Assembly: GCF_019802285.1 (NCBI RefSeq)
Contig: NZ_JAIEUJ010000002.1
Span: forward strand, 186,001-250,000
Reading direction: 5' to 3'
Source: Novilysobacter antarcticus
GTDB taxonomy: Bacteria > Pseudomonadota > Gammaproteobacteria > Xanthomonadales > Xanthomonadaceae
DNA length: 64,000 nucleotides
Each line of letters begins with the position of its first letter. Within the stretch, counting starts at the first letter, position 1. Positions 8,198 through 16,601 of the stretch are shown in pieces. The position numbers and the translations under genes were made by a program. The notes beneath the pieces were generated by a model. The model had not been told where the DNA came from. It did not search any database and was given only the letters and a program-made list of their open reading frames with translations.

Positions 8198-9075
8198 TGA
8201 CCACCCTGCGTAACGACGCCGTCGCTGAGGGGCTGTATCGCCGCCGCCGGATCGGCAACGCGCTGGCGCTGGTGCTGTCCAACGTAGCGACCGTGATCGG
8301 CCTGCTGTGCCTGGGCTGGATCCTGTGGACGCTGCTGGCCAAGGGCATTGGCGGCATCGAGGTCGCACTGTTCACCCGCGACACGCCGCCGCCGATGACC
8401 GCGGGCGGTCTGCGCAACGCGTTCTTCGGCAGCGCCATGATGTGCCTGATGGCCATCGCGATCGGCACCCCGCTGGGCATCGCCGCCGGCACCTGGCTGG
8501 CCGAATACGGCCGCGGCACCCGGATCGGCACGGTCGTGCGGTTCGTCAACGACATCCTGCTCTCCGCACCGTCGATCGTGCTGGGCCTGTTCGTCTACAC
8601 GCTGGTGGTGATGCGCACCGGCGGCAATTTCTCCGCCATCGCCGGCGCCATCGCCCTGGCTTTCATCGTCGTGCCGGTGGTGCTGCGGACCACCGACGAG
8701 ATGCTGCGGCTGGTCCCGGGCCAGATGCGCGAGGCCGCCCTGTCACTGGGCGTACCGCACTGGAAGGTGGTGCTGCAGGTGATGTTCCGCTCGGCACTGC
8801 CCGGCGTCATGACCGGCATCCTGCTGGCACTGGCCCGCATCTCCGGTGAGACCGCGCCGCTGCTGTTCACCGCGTTCGGCAACCAGTACTGGAGCGCCGA
8901 CCTGACCGGTCCGATGGCCAGCGTTCCGGTGGTCATGTACCAGTACGCCAGCAGCCCGTACCAGTCCTGGCAGGACCTCGCCTGGGCCGGCGCGCTGGTC
9001 CTGACCACCTTCGTCCTGCTGACCAGTTTGGTCGCCCGCGCCATCGTCGCCCGTCACCGGGTGCCGCATGACTGA
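8197..9075 (+). CDS. pstA: Phosphate ABC transporter permease PstA
   Basis: Second membrane permease subunit (292 residues), six predicted helices. The coupling loop reads [29 protein letters not shown] and is followed by [18 protein letters not shown], both hallmarks of PstA. The ATG shares its A with the TGA of pstC. The C-terminal end overlaps a possible upstream start of pstB. It works with PstC and PstB in high-affinity phosphate import. Confidence 0.95.
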   Translation: MTTLRNDAVAEGLYRRRRIGNALALVLSNVATVIGLLCLGWILWTLLAKGIGGIEVALFTRDTPPPMTAGGLRNAFFGSAMMCLMAIAIGTPLGIAAGTWLAEYGRGTRIGTVVRFVNDILLSAPSIVLGLFVYTLVVMRTGGNFSAIAGAIALAFIVVPVVLRTTDEMLRLVPGQMREAALSLGVPHWKVVLQVMFRSALPGVMTGILLALARISGETAPLLFTAFGNQYWSADLTGPMASVPVVMYQYASSPYQSWQDLAWAGALVLTTFVLLTSLVARAIVARHRVPHD

Positions 9076-9112
9076 CGCCCCTTCCTTCCCGTTACCACCC
9101 GAGGCACCACCG

Positions 9113-9991
9113 ATGAACGCCACCGCCGTGCTCGACCTGCCCCGCTCTCCCGCCGTGCGTGCGCACGTGGCGCCCGGTGCGCCCATCGACGAGCGGGCAA
9201 CCCGGTCAATGCCGCTCGTTGCCGATGCCGTGCAGGCCCCGCCCAAACTCGCGGTTCGCGGGCTGGACTTCCACTACGACCGGTTCCACGCGCTCAAGGA
9301 CATCAACCTGTCGATCCCGGAGAAACAGGTCACCGCCCTCATCGGCCCGTCGGGCTGCGGCAAATCCACGCTGCTGCGCGTGTTCAACCGGATCTACGCC
9401 CTGTATCCCAAGATGCGCGCCACCGGCCAGGTGCTGCTGGACGGGGCCGACATCCTGGATCCGCGCTACCCACTGAACCGCCTGCGCAGCCGTGTCGGCA
9501 TGGTCTTCCAGAAACCGGTGCCGTTCCCCATGACGATCTTCGAGAACGTCGCCTACGCCATCCGCCACCACGAGAAGCTCTCCAAGGCGGAGATGGCCGT
9601 GCGCGTGGAGCAGGCCCTCCACCAGGCGGCCCTGTGGGACGAGGTCAAGGACAAGCTGGGCGCCAGCGCCCTGGGCCTGTCGGGCGGGCAGCAGCAGCGC
9701 CTCTGCATCGCGCGGGCGGTCGCCCTGCGGCCGGACGTGTTGCTGCTGGACGAGCCGACCTCGGCGCTGGACCCGATCTCCACCAGCCGCATCGAGCAGC
9801 TGATCGCCGGCCTCAAGAGCGAGTTCACCATCGTCATGGTCACCCACAACATGCAGCAGGCGGCGCGCGTGTCGGACTACACCGCTTTCATGTATCTGGG
9901 CGATCTGATCGAACACGATGCGACCGAGACGATCTTCTCCAACCCCTCGCAGCGCCAGACCGAGGACTACATCACCGGCCGGTTCGGATGA
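9113..9991 (+). CDS. pstB: Phosphate import ATP-binding protein PstB
   Basis: ATPase of the Pst transporter. Walker [11 protein letters not shown]-loop [14 protein letters not shown] signature LSGGQQQRL, Walker [13 protein letters not shown] and the H-loop VTHNM are all intact. I prefer ATG 9113, which has GAGG 8 nt upstream (292 residues). An in-frame ATG at 9068 would overlap pstA by 8 nt and add 15 residues of low-complexity sequence. Even so the protein keeps a longer N-terminus before the ABC domain than E. coli PstB. Its stop overlaps phoU by 4 nt. Confidence 0.95.
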   Translation: MNATAVLDLPRSPAVRAHVAPGAPIDERATRSMPLVADAVQAPPKLAVRGLDFHYDRFHALKDINLSIPEKQVTALIGPSGCGKSTLLRVFNRIYALYPKMRATGQVLLDGADILDPRYPLNRLRSRVGMVFQKPVPFPMTIFENVAYAIRHHEKLSKAEMAVRVEQALHQAALWDEVKDKLGASALGLSGGQQQRLCIARAVALRPDVLLLDEPTSALDPISTSRIEQLIAGLKSEFTIVMVTHNMQQAARVSDYTAFMYLGDLIEHDATETIFSNPSQRQTEDYITGRFG

Positions 9992-10731
9992 GCACCATGA
10001 CCCTGAATGACCCCCGTTACGACGGCCCGCAGATGGCCGATGAGGAACAGCAGCGGTTGCTGGACGAAACGGTGCGGATGGGCGAACTGGCCGCGACCCA
10101 GCTTGAGGCCGCCCTTGGCCTGCTCGGAAGCGACGACCCGGCGGCGGCGCAGCGCATCATCGCCGGCGATGGGGCCATCGACGCGCTCGAGCAGCAGATC
10201 AGCCACGACGTGATGCGGCTCGCCCTGCACGGCCCGATGGCGCGCGACCTGCGCGGCATCCTCGCCGCGATCCGGATCACCTCCGACATCGAGCGCATCG
10301 GTGACTTCGCGGCCAACATCGCCAAGCGCTCGACCGTGCTGGGGATCACCCCGCCCCTGCTGCGCATCACCGCGCTGCACGCCATCGGCACCCTGGCGGT
10401 GGATCAACTGCGGCAGGTGCTGGCTGCCTATCGCGACCACGACGCGGCGTCGGCGCTGCGTGTGCGTGAACGCGACGTGGCCATCGACACCGCCTACACG
10501 AGGGTGTTCGGCGACCTGCTCGAGGACATGAGGACGGACCCCTACGCGGTTCCGGCGTGCACCCATCTGCTGTTCATCGCCAAGAACCTGGAGCGGATCG
10601 GCGACCACGCCACCAACATCGCCGAGAACGTCTGGTTCCTGGTACATGGCGACGACCCGCTACCCCCGCGGGAGAAGCGCGACCACAGCAGCACGCTTGG
10701 AGCAGGCAGCGCCGGCAACCTGGCGGGTTGA
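9988..10731 (+). CDS. phoU: Phosphate signalling complex protein PhoU
   Basis: A 247-residue all-helical protein made of two PhoU repeats (about residues 20-115 and 120-220), each with the metal-binding E/DxxxD-type pattern, for example [16 protein letters not shown] and [19 protein letters not shown]. PhoU links Pst transport status to the sensor PhoR and restrains Pho signalling when phosphate is plentiful. The ATG overlaps the pstB stop (ATGA). In many relatives phoB and phoR adjoin this operon; here the next gene is rnt, so the two-component system must be elsewhere. Confidence 0.96.
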   Translation: MSTMTLNDPRYDGPQMADEEQQRLLDETVRMGELAATQLEAALGLLGSDDPAAAQRIIAGDGAIDALEQQISHDVMRLALHGPMARDLRGILAAIRITSDIERIGDFAANIAKRSTVLGITPPLLRITALHAIGTLAVDQLRQVLAAYRDHDAASALRVRERDVAIDTAYTRVFGDLLEDMRTDPYAVPACTHLLFIAKNLERIGDHATNIAENVWFLVHGDDPLPPREKRDHSSTLGAGSAGNLAG

Positions 10732-10815
10732 ACTTCCACTTGCCTCACCGCATCGGGTGGCGTCGGGACCCTGCGCGAACCGGGGCGTTCGCCCGCCTCT
10801 GCTACGCTTTCGGCC

Positions 10816-11508
10816 ATGACCGACGCCGCGCCCCCCGCCTCCACGCCAGGCTCCCCCGACACGCCCACGATCTCGCCGCTGGCCACGCGCTTCCGCGGCT
10901 TCCTGCCGGTGGTGGTGGACGTGGAGACCGGCGGTTTTGACTGGAACCGCCACGCGCTGCTGGAAATCGCGGTCGTGCCGGTGGATATCGACGAGAACGG
11001 GCTGCTGATTCCCGGCAAGACGGCGAGCGCGCATGTCATCCCGGCGCCCGGCCTGGACATCGATCCCAAGTCGCTGGAGATCACCGGCATCGTGCTGGAC
11101 CACCCGTTCCGCTTCGCCAAGGAAGAGCGCGCCGCGCTAGATCACGTGTTCGCGCCGGTGCGCGAGGCCTGCAAAAAGCACGGCTGCCAGCGGGCGATCC
11201 TGGTCGGCCACAACGCGCATTTCGACCTGAACTTCCTCAACGCCGCGGTGGCCCGGACCGGCCACAAGCGCAATCCGTTCCACCCCTTCAGCGTGTTCGA
11301 CACGGTCACCCTGGCGGGGGTCGCCTACGGACAGACGGTGCTGGCGCGCGCCGCGGCGGCGGCGGGCATCGAGTGGGACGCCAATGAGGCGCATTCGGCC
11401 GTGTATGACACCGAACGCACGGCCGAGCTGTTCTGCCAGATCGTCAATGCGTGGCCGACGCCGATGCCCGGCGTGGCGCCACTGACGCGGGCACCCGCGC
11501 CGCGCTGA
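10816..11508 (+). CDS. rnt: Ribonuclease T
   Basis: DEDDh 3'-5' exoribonuclease that trims the 3' ends of tRNA and other stable RNAs and acts on DNA ends. Catalytic residues are visible: Asp35 and Glu37 in VVDVETGG, Asp in [12 protein letters not shown], and His/Asp in [15 protein letters not shown]. At 230 residues it is slightly longer than the E. coli enzyme (215) through a Pro/Ser/Thr-rich N-terminus. A TACGCT element ends only 7 nt before the ATG, so the transcript may have a very short or no leader. Separate from the pst operon by 84 nt. Confidence 0.93.
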   Translation: MTDAAPPASTPGSPDTPTISPLATRFRGFLPVVVDVETGGFDWNRHALLEIAVVPVDIDENGLLIPGKTASAHVIPAPGLDIDPKSLEITGIVLDHPFRFAKEERAALDHVFAPVREACKKHGCQRAILVGHNAHFDLNFLNAAVARTGHKRNPFHPFSVFDTVTLAGVAYGQTVLARAAAAAGIEWDANEAHSAVYDTERTAELFCQIVNAWPTPMPGVAPLTRAPAPR

Positions 11509-11520
11509 GCCGGCGTCGGT

Positions 11521-11543
11521 CCGCGGATTGCCGCGGCGGTTTT
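11521..11543 (+). terminator. Possible terminator of rnt
   Basis: CCGCGG-ATTG-CCGCGG forms a short GC stem-loop followed by CGG and TTTT just after rnt, in the convergent gap with sugE (the T run overlaps the sugE stop). The stem is short and the T run weak. Confidence 0.4.
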
Positions 11544-11859
11544 ACGGGGTGGCGAGTTTCAGGCCGATCATGCCGGCGATGATCAGGGCGACGCTGCCGA
11601 TGCGCAGAGCGTTGACGGGTTCGTCAAACAGGACCACGCCAAGGATCACGGTGCCGACGGCGCCCACGCCGACCCAGATGGCGTAGGCGGTGCCGACAGG
11701 CAGGTTTTTCATCGCGATACCGAGCATCCAGACGCTGATGGCCATCGCCACGAGGGTGCCGACGGTGGGCCACAGGCGGGTGAAGCCTTCGGAGTACTTG
11801 AGGCCGATGGCCCAGGCGATTTCGAACAGGCCGGCGGTGAGGAGGATGATCCAGTTCAT
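11542..11859 (-). CDS. sugE: SugE/Gdx-type small multidrug resistance transporter
   Basis: A 105-residue, four-helix inner-membrane exporter of the SMR family. The SugE/Gdx subgroup is indicated by Glu13 with Trp16 in LFEIAWAIGLKYSEGF and by the segment LPVGTAYAIWVGVGAVGT. Members of this group export guanidinium ions or quaternary ammonium compounds, working as antiparallel dimers. The start is the ATG at 11859. It lies downstream of rlmB on the same strand, but a 194-nt gap with a large hairpin (11941-12011) separates them. I looked for and did not find a recognisable guanidine riboswitch motif there. Confidence 0.92.
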   Translation of the reverse strand: MNWIILLTAGLFEIAWAIGLKYSEGFTRLWPTVGTLVAMAISVWMLGIAMKNLPVGTAYAIWVGVGAVGTVILGVVLFDEPVNALRIGSVALIIAGMIGLKLATP

Positions 11860-11940
11860 GTTGGGCGACTCGTGGGGCGGGCTTCAGGCGTGGTTGGCGC
11901 TGGCCGGTGGCGCGCTCGGCGCCTGCCGGCTACGCGAGGA

Positions 11941-12011
11941 GGCGTCCGCCGGGTATCCCGATCAGTCGCTCCACGATATTCGCTTGGTGATCGGGACACC
12001 CGGCAGACGCC
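11941..12011 (-). repeat. 24-bp inverted repeat forming a long hairpin in the sugE leader
   Basis: Arms 11941-11964 and 11988-12011 match in 22 of 24 positions with a 23-nt loop. Both mismatches become G-U pairs in the minus-strand RNA, but at least one is an unpaired A-C in the plus-strand RNA. This suggests the minus-strand transcript, the one reading into sugE about 80 nt downstream, is the functional one. No T tract follows, so it does not look like an intrinsic terminator. It could be a regulatory RNA structure or a palindromic intergenic repeat. Confidence 0.6.
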
Positions 12012-12053
12012 AACGGGAGGACGTGGTGGGTGGGGCGGAAAGCAAAAGCCGCG

Positions 12054-12815
12054 TCAGCCGGTGACGCGCTGGCGGACGGCTTCGAAGAGGGTGACGCCGG
12101 CGGCGACGGAGACGTTCAGGCTTTCCACGCCGGCACCGCCATCGGCGCCGGGCATGGGGATGTTGACCAGCTGGTCGCAGTTTTCGCGGGTCAGGCGGCG
12201 CAGGCCGTCGCCTTCGCCGCCGAGTACCAGGCCGACGTTGCCGCGCAGGTCGACGTTGTAAAGGCTGCCTTTTGCTTCGCCGGCGAGTCCGTACAGCCAG
12301 ACGCCCTGCTTCTGCAGGTCGCGCATGGTGCGGGCCAGGTTGGTGACGGGGATCACCGCGACGCTGTCGGCGGCGCCGGCGGAGGTCTTGCGCACGGTGG
12401 CGTTGACCTGCACGGCCTTGTCCTTGGGGAATATCACCGCGGTCACGCCGGCGGCCGCCGCGCTGCGCAGGCAGGCGCCGAGGTTGTGGGGGTCCTGCAC
12501 GCCGTCGAGGATCAGCAGCAGGGCGCGGCCTTCGGCGGCGGTGACGAGGTCTTCCAGTTCGTTCTCGTCCCAGGTCTTGGCCGCTTCGTAGCGCGCGACG
12601 ACGCCCTGGTGGCGCAGGCTGCCGGCGACGCCGGAAAGCGCCTGCTGGTTGACCCGGCGCACGTCGATCCCGAAGCGGCGGGCGGAGCCTTCAATTTCGG
12701 TCAGGCGCGGGTTCTTCCCGCCCGCCTCGATCAGCACCTCGCGCACGTTGTCGGCGTCGTGCTCGATCGCGGCGGCCACGGCGTTGATGCCGGCGATCCA
12801 TTGTTTCTGGCTCAT
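12054..12815 (-). CDS. rlmB: 23S rRNA (guanosine-2'-O-)-methyltransferase RlmB
   Basis: SpoU/TrmH-family 2'-O-methyltransferase of 253 residues that modifies a conserved guanosine of 23S rRNA. An N-terminal L30e-like RNA-binding domain (about residues 5-80) precedes the knotted SAM-binding domain. The three SpoU motifs are present: LDGVQDPHNLGACLRSAAAAG, VGLVLGGEGDGLRRL, and IPMPGADGGAGVESLNVSVAAG (truncated here for length: the key residues are the Asn, Glu-Gly and Ser-Leu-Asn-Val-Ser). Start ATG 12815. In enterobacteria rlmB follows rnr; here the two are separated by several genes. Confidence 0.95.
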   Translation of the reverse strand: MSQKQWIAGINAVAAAIEHDADNVREVLIEAGGKNPRLTEIEGSARRFGIDVRRVNQQALSGVAGSLRHQGVVARYEAAKTWDENELEDLVTAAEGRALLLILDGVQDPHNLGACLRSAAAAGVTAVIFPKDKAVQVNATVRKTSAGAADSVAVIPVTNLARTMRDLQKQGVWLYGLAGEAKGSLYNVDLRGNVGLVLGGEGDGLRRLTRENCDQLVNIPMPGADGGAGVESLNVSVAAGVTLFEAVRQRVTG

Positions 12816-12886
12816 GGGGGTCGGGAGCGAGTGTGGGGGCGGCCATTGTAGGCGGGCGCGTTGACGCCTGCCTCATCGCACCTTCC

Positions 12887-12892
12887 TATAGT
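12887..12892 (+). promoter_or_regulatory. -10-like TATAGT directly before the glycosylase gene
   Basis: TATAGT matches the -10 consensus in 5 of 6 positions and ends 6 nt before the ATG at 12899, which would place transcription start at or next to the start codon. A TTGACG at 12861-12866 is a possible -35, though the 20-bp spacing is long. Confidence 0.35.
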
Positions 12893-12898
12893 CCGCCA

Positions 12899-13636
12899 AT
12901 GCCCGAGGGTCCTTCGATCGTCATCCTGCGCGAGGCCGCCGCGAAGTTCGCGGGACGCAGGGTGCTGAGCGTGTCCGGCAACAGCACCCAGGACATCCAG
13001 CGCATGCGCAACCTGACGGTGGTCGCGGTGCGCAGCTGGGGCAAGCATTTCCTGCTGCAATTTCCGCGCTTCAGCCTTCGCATCCACATGCTGCTGTTCG
13101 GCAGCTACCGCATCGACGAGGACAAGGGCACGCCGCCGCGGCTGTCACTGGGCTTCAGCAAGGGCGAGGAGCTGAACTTCTATGCCTGTTCGGTGCGCTT
13201 CCTGGAGGGAGACCTGGACGATCATTACGACTGGAGCGGCGATGTGATGAGCGACGACTGGGACCCGGCAGCCGCGCGTCGCAAGCTGAGGGCCCGGCCG
13301 GAGGCGCTGGCGGCCGACGCGCTGCTCGATCAGAACGTGTTCGCCGGCGTGGGCAACATCATCAAGAACGAAGTGCTGCACCGCGTCCGCGTGCACCCCG
13401 AGAGCACCGTGGGCGCCCTGCCCGCGCGTAAGCTGGGCCAGCTGGTCACCCAGGCGCGCGACTACAGCTTCGACTTCTACCACTGGAAAAAGGCGTTCCA
13501 GCTGAAGAAGCACTATCAGGTCCACACGAAAACGATCTGCCCGCGCGACGGAACGCGCCTGAGCTACTGCAAGCACCTGGGTGCGGCGCGACGCCGTGCG
13601 TTCTGGTGCGAAACCTGCCAGCGGTTTTACGGTTAG
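12899..13636 (+). CDS. nei: Nei/Fpg-family DNA glycosylase (endonuclease VIII type)
   Basis: Bifunctional glycosylase/AP lyase for oxidised bases, 245 residues. The mature N-terminus PEGPS gives the catalytic Pro2 and Glu3 and fixes the start at ATG 12899. The helix-two-turn-helix region is LLDQNVFAGVGNIIKNEVL (about residues 142-160). The C-terminal zinc-finger region has an unusual cysteine spacing, C-x9-C-x12-C-x2-C, beginning CPRDG where the classic finger has CPRCG, so metal binding may differ from E. coli Fpg/Nei. No ribosome-binding site is seen, and a -10 element abuts the start codon. Confidence 0.88.
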   Translation: MPEGPSIVILREAAAKFAGRRVLSVSGNSTQDIQRMRNLTVVAVRSWGKHFLLQFPRFSLRIHMLLFGSYRIDEDKGTPPRLSLGFSKGEELNFYACSVRFLEGDLDDHYDWSGDVMSDDWDPAAARRKLRARPEALAADALLDQNVFAGVGNIIKNEVLHRVRVHPESTVGALPARKLGQLVTQARDYSFDFYHWKKAFQLKKHYQVHTKTICPRDGTRLSYCKHLGAARRRAFWCETCQRFYG

Positions 13637-13667
13637 GGTTGCGGTCGGACCGCTGGAGGGAATCAAC

Positions 13668-14807
13668 ATGGTTGTTCGCCTGCTCGTCGTCGCCCTGCTG
13701 TGGGCCGCCTGCACGCCTGCACAGGCCCAGCAGAAAAACCTGCGCGACCATGGCATCGCCATCGGGGTGCTGACGCCCGGCCCGTGGAACGCGATCACCG
13801 ATGTGCCTGGGGTCGCGGTCGGCCACACGACGCTGGTGCGCGGGACGGACGTGCGCACCGGGGTCACGGCGGTGCTGCCGCATGCCGGCAATATCTTCCA
13901 GGACAAGGTTCCGGCCGCGGTGTACGTGGGCAACGGCTTCGGCAAGCTGGCCGGATCGACCCAGGTCGCCGAGCTCGGCACGCTGGAGACGCCGATCATC
14001 CTGACCAACACCCTCGGCGTGCCGGTCGCGGCTGACGCGCTGATCGACCACGTCTTCTCGTTTGCCGACAACGCCGACGTCGGCTCGGTCAACCCGGTGG
14101 TCGGGGAAACCAACGATGGCTATCTCAACGACATCCGCGGCCGCCATGTGGCCAAGAGCGATGTTCTGGCGGCGATCAAGTCGGCAAAGGACGGCAGCGT
14201 CGCCCAAGGCAATGTCGGCGCCGGCACCGGCACGGTCGCGTTCGGCTTCAAGGGCGGCATTGGCACCTCCTCGCGCAAGCTGCCCGGCAACCTGGGCGGC
14301 CATACCGTGGGCGTGGTGGTGCAGACCAACTTCGGCGGTGTGCTGAGCGTGGGCGGCGTGCCGATCGGCAAGGTGCTGGGCAAGCACTACCTGAGCGATG
14401 CGCTCAACGACTCGCCCGACGGCTCGTGCATGATCATCGTGGCGACCGACGCGCCGCTGGACGCCCGCAACCTGGAGCGGCTGGCCAAGCGCGCCATGCT
14501 CGGGCTGGCCCGGACCGGTGGCATCGCCTCCAACGGCAGCGGCGACTACGTGATCGCGTTCTCGGCCAACAAGGCCGTGCGCGTTCCTCACGCATCTGAC
14601 AGCCCAACGCAGCAAGTGACCGTGCTGCGCAACGACGCCATGTCGCCGTTGTTCATGGCCGCCATCGAGGCGACGGAAGAAGCCATCCTCAACTCGCTGT
14701 TCCAGGCCGAAACCACGGTCGGCCGTGACGGCCACGAGGTCCGCGCGCTGCCGGTCGATGAGGTGCTGGGGATCATGGAGGCGCGGGGGTATCGGGTTTT
14801 GCGTTGA
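13668..14807 (+). CDS. P1/DmpA-family aminopeptidase (BapA-like)
   Basis: Ntn-fold self-processing peptidase (379 residues). The start at ATG 13668 has GGAGGG about 8 nt upstream and opens a signal peptide, MVVRLLVVALLWAACTPAQA, so the enzyme is exported, as known beta-peptidyl aminopeptidases are. The autoproteolytic junction is recognisable: Gly252|Ser253 in PDGSCMIIVATDAPL, making an alpha chain of about 230 residues and a beta chain whose new N-terminal Ser is the nucleophile. Other conserved parts include DVPGVAVGHTT and TGVTAVLPH. It may release D-amino acids or cleave beta-peptides; specificity is not predictable. Confidence 0.87.
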   Translation: MVVRLLVVALLWAACTPAQAQQKNLRDHGIAIGVLTPGPWNAITDVPGVAVGHTTLVRGTDVRTGVTAVLPHAGNIFQDKVPAAVYVGNGFGKLAGSTQVAELGTLETPIILTNTLGVPVAADALIDHVFSFADNADVGSVNPVVGETNDGYLNDIRGRHVAKSDVLAAIKSAKDGSVAQGNVGAGTGTVAFGFKGGIGTSSRKLPGNLGGHTVGVVVQTNFGGVLSVGGVPIGKVLGKHYLSDALNDSPDGSCMIIVATDAPLDARNLERLAKRAMLGLARTGGIASNGSGDYVIAFSANKAVRVPHASDSPTQQVTVLRNDAMSPLFMAAIEATEEAILNSLFQAETTVGRDGHEVRALPVDEVLGIMEARGYRVLR

Positions 14808-14840
14808 CCGGACCGGGCCCCCACACACTCAACAGGGAGC

Positions 14841-15356
14841 TCAGCAGCGAATGTTTCCGACGCTTATCGCCGGTTGGCTGCCCCGGTGCTCTTGCACACG
14901 AAGTAATTGCCCATCCAGAGAACTTCCCAGCATCACCTCGGACTGGCGGCAAATCGTCAAGGTCGACTCTGCGAGTCCGGCATTGCCCAAGCGGACAATG
15001 GCCACTGGCCCTGCACGGTTCGGGCTGACGCCCACCACCCGTACATTGGCGATACGCGCGCTCCTCTCAGATTCCTTTCTTTGCGCCGTGTTGGCTGCGC
15101 GCTTCTGTCGCGATTGCCGTGCTGCCACATCCAGCTCGCGGCCAATGGAATCGGCCGCCTTCTGGAAGCTGCGCGACAGCAACTGCGCATTGACCCAGTA
15201 CGAGTACCAGGGATAGGCCAGCGCCACCATCAGGAAGACCAACAGCCCAATCCAGAAACGGGAGTCGGCGCTGTCGTCGAGTGAACCTTCGGAGCTACGG
15301 CTATTTCGGCGGAATCGAACGTTGCCCCATTCACGTCCTTTTGTTGGTTCGTCCAC
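14841..15356 (-). CDS. Uncharacterised single-pass membrane protein
   Basis: About 171 residues with no family I recognise. A charged N-terminus is followed by one membrane helix (SRFWIGLLVFLMVALAYPWYSYWV) and then a soluble part with a basic, helical segment (RELDVAARQSRQKRAANTAQRKE) and a beta-like tail. I prefer the GTG at 15356, with a GGGGAG ribosome site five nucleotides upstream, over the GTG at 15380. Its stop faces the stop of the preceding peptidase gene (33-nt gap). The gene's base composition looks less GC-biased than its neighbours, hinting at later acquisition. Confidence 0.55.
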   Translation of the reverse strand: MDEPTKGREWGNVRFRRNSRSSEGSLDDSADSRFWIGLLVFLMVALAYPWYSYWVNAQLLSRSFQKAADSIGRELDVAARQSRQKRAANTAQRKESERSARIANVRVVGVSPNRAGPVAIVRLGNAGLAESTLTICRQSEVMLGSSLDGQLLRVQEHRGSQPAISVGNIRC

Positions 15357-15474
15357 GACTTCTCCCCAAGTCAATCGCACCTAATTCAGCAGGGGCCGAA
15401 CGCCGATCTCGCGCCCTGTGCTCTCGAACCAACTTTGCCCTCTTCACCTTGCCGACCGCGACGCTGCCGACAGG

Positions 15475-15711
15475 TCACACCTCCCCCGTTCGGTTGGAGT
15501 CGGGGAGCCTCGGCGCCATTGCAGTCCGGGTCGCGACCAGTTCCGCAGCAATACGGGCAAGCTCGGCGTTGGTCTTCTTCGACTCGGCGATGATCTCGGC
15601 CAGCTTGTCCTTGGTCCCGAAAATCGCGAACGGCAGGAAGAACCACAGCACCGCGAGCACGAACGCGAAAATTGTAAATACGAGGCCCAGGCCTCCGCTC
15701 ATAATTCCCAT
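15475..15711 (-). CDS. Small membrane protein, uncharacterised
   Basis: A 78-residue protein: a single strongly hydrophobic helix (GLGLVFTIFAFVLAVLWFFLPFAIFG) followed by an amphipathic, likely coiled-coil helix (KDKLAEIIAESKKTNAELARIAAELVATRT). I chose the ATG at 15711 because AGGGG lies just upstream; a longer frame to 15858 lacks such support and runs into the ychJ-like gene's 3' end. It has the same orientation as the protein at 14841 and the same loosened composition. The membrane-plus-helix design resembles small scaffolding proteins, but no function can be assigned. Confidence 0.55.
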   Translation of the reverse strand: MGIMSGGLGLVFTIFAFVLAVLWFFLPFAIFGTKDKLAEIIAESKKTNAELARIAAELVATRTAMAPRLPDSNRTGEV

Positions 15712-15805
15712 CTCAATCCCCTTGTAGAAGTCAAAAAATCCCCAGGGCGAGTAGACCACGGATAACCGTGCGAGGCACACGAGTGCGGTCGATGAGGGGC
15801 TGTCT

Positions 15806-16201
15806 CTAGCGAGCCTTGCCGGGAAATTCCCCGTCGACATACAACCAGATTCCGTCACGGCATTCGAAACGGCTTATCTCATGCATCCGCACAGCCGGGG
15901 CGCCGCCCACCTTGTAGCGGGCGACGAACTCCACCAGCGCGGTGCCATCACCGGCGTCGACGTGGCGCTTCACATCCAGTCCAAGCCACCTCGTGTCCGG
16001 GCTGTCGTCCATGTCCAACGCGGCCGGACAGGTGTCGGGGTGCCATGTCGCCAGCAGGTAATCGCGCAGACCGAGGACGTAAGCGCTGTAACGCGAACGC
16101 ATCAACGCCTCGGCGCTGCCCGCCGGGGTGCGGCCTTCGTGCAGCGGCTGGCAGCAGGCCGCGTACGCGGCGGAGGGATTGCAGGGGCAAGCGTGCGGCA
16201 T
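15806..16201 (-). CDS. YchJ/UPF0225 family protein lacking the C-terminal SEC-C motif
   Basis: About 131 residues from ATG 16201 (an upstream frame to 16261 adds 20 residues without the family signature). The N-terminal metal-binding motif CPCNPSAAYAACC matches the YchJ SEC-C-like zinc site. The conserved body follows: LMRSRYSAYVLGLRDYLLATWHP, then WLGLDVKRHVDAGDGTALVEFVARYK and WLYVDGE. E. coli YchJ (about 150 residues) carries a second, C-terminal SEC-C zinc motif; this protein ends before it. The biochemical role of the family is unknown. Confidence 0.82.
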   Translation of the reverse strand: MPHACPCNPSAAYAACCQPLHEGRTPAGSAEALMRSRYSAYVLGLRDYLLATWHPDTCPAALDMDDSPDTRWLGLDVKRHVDAGDGTALVEFVARYKVGGAPAVRMHEISRFECRDGIWLYVDGEFPGKAR

Positions 16202-16302
16202 GGCGGGAACACGGCAACTCGGGCCGGGGAGCTTAACGCTCAGCGCTGCAAGGGTGGACAAATTTTCACCATCGCCCGCCTATTCCACTCCGGTGTTGAA
16301 GC

Positions 16303-16328
16303 AAAAAGCCCCGGAACCGGGGCTTTTT
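16303..16328. terminator. Bidirectional intrinsic terminator
   Basis: A perfect 12-bp inverted repeat with a 2-nt centre: A5-GCCCCGG-AA-CCGGGGC-T5. On the minus strand it lies 20 nt after the stop of the 60-residue gene and would end the rnr-side transcript. Confidence 0.88.
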
Positions 16329-16347
16329 GGGAAACGCGTTGCGCTGT

Positions 16348-16530
16348 TTACTCGGCGACTGCGGCTTCCGGCTCGGCGCTCCGTGATCGGCGGCTAACGC
16401 GCGTGGACAAGGCCTCGCTCAAGGCTTCCAGGCCCTGCTTGCGGCCGCCCTGCCACTTGCTGACGAAGGCGTCCGCATCGGCGTCGGTGTTGACGGAGAT
16501 GGAACTGCGCTGTTGTGCGTCATCGGCCAC
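16348..16530 (-). CDS. Small uncharacterised protein downstream of rnr
   Basis: A 60-residue hydrophilic protein starting MADDAQQRSSISVNTDADADAFVSKWQ, with no membrane segment and no domain I recognise. An acidic first half and a basic RRSRS stretch near the end suggest a small binding protein. Its position supports it being real: it follows rnr by 71 nt on the same strand and is followed directly by a perfect terminator, so it is probably the last gene of the transcript. Confidence 0.55.
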   Translation of the reverse strand: MADDAQQRSSISVNTDADADAFVSKWQGGRKQGLEALSEALSTRVSRRSRSAEPEAAVAE

Positions 16531-16601
16531 GATTCGAGTCCCCTGCCTGCGGTGTGTGATGCCGCAGGCAGGATACGCGATGGCCGGATGGCCTCAGGCG
16601 G

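Noticed and set aside
11860-12053. Guanidine riboswitch before sugE
   Set aside because: I could not identify the paired ACGR-loop hairpins of class II or the conserved cores of classes I and III; only the long hairpin is visible.
14725-15216. Plus-strand frame of 163 codons after the DmpA-like gene
   Set aside because: Overlaps the end of the peptidase gene, Arg/Ser/Cys-rich with no signature; the minus-strand membrane protein has a ribosome site and a proper helix.
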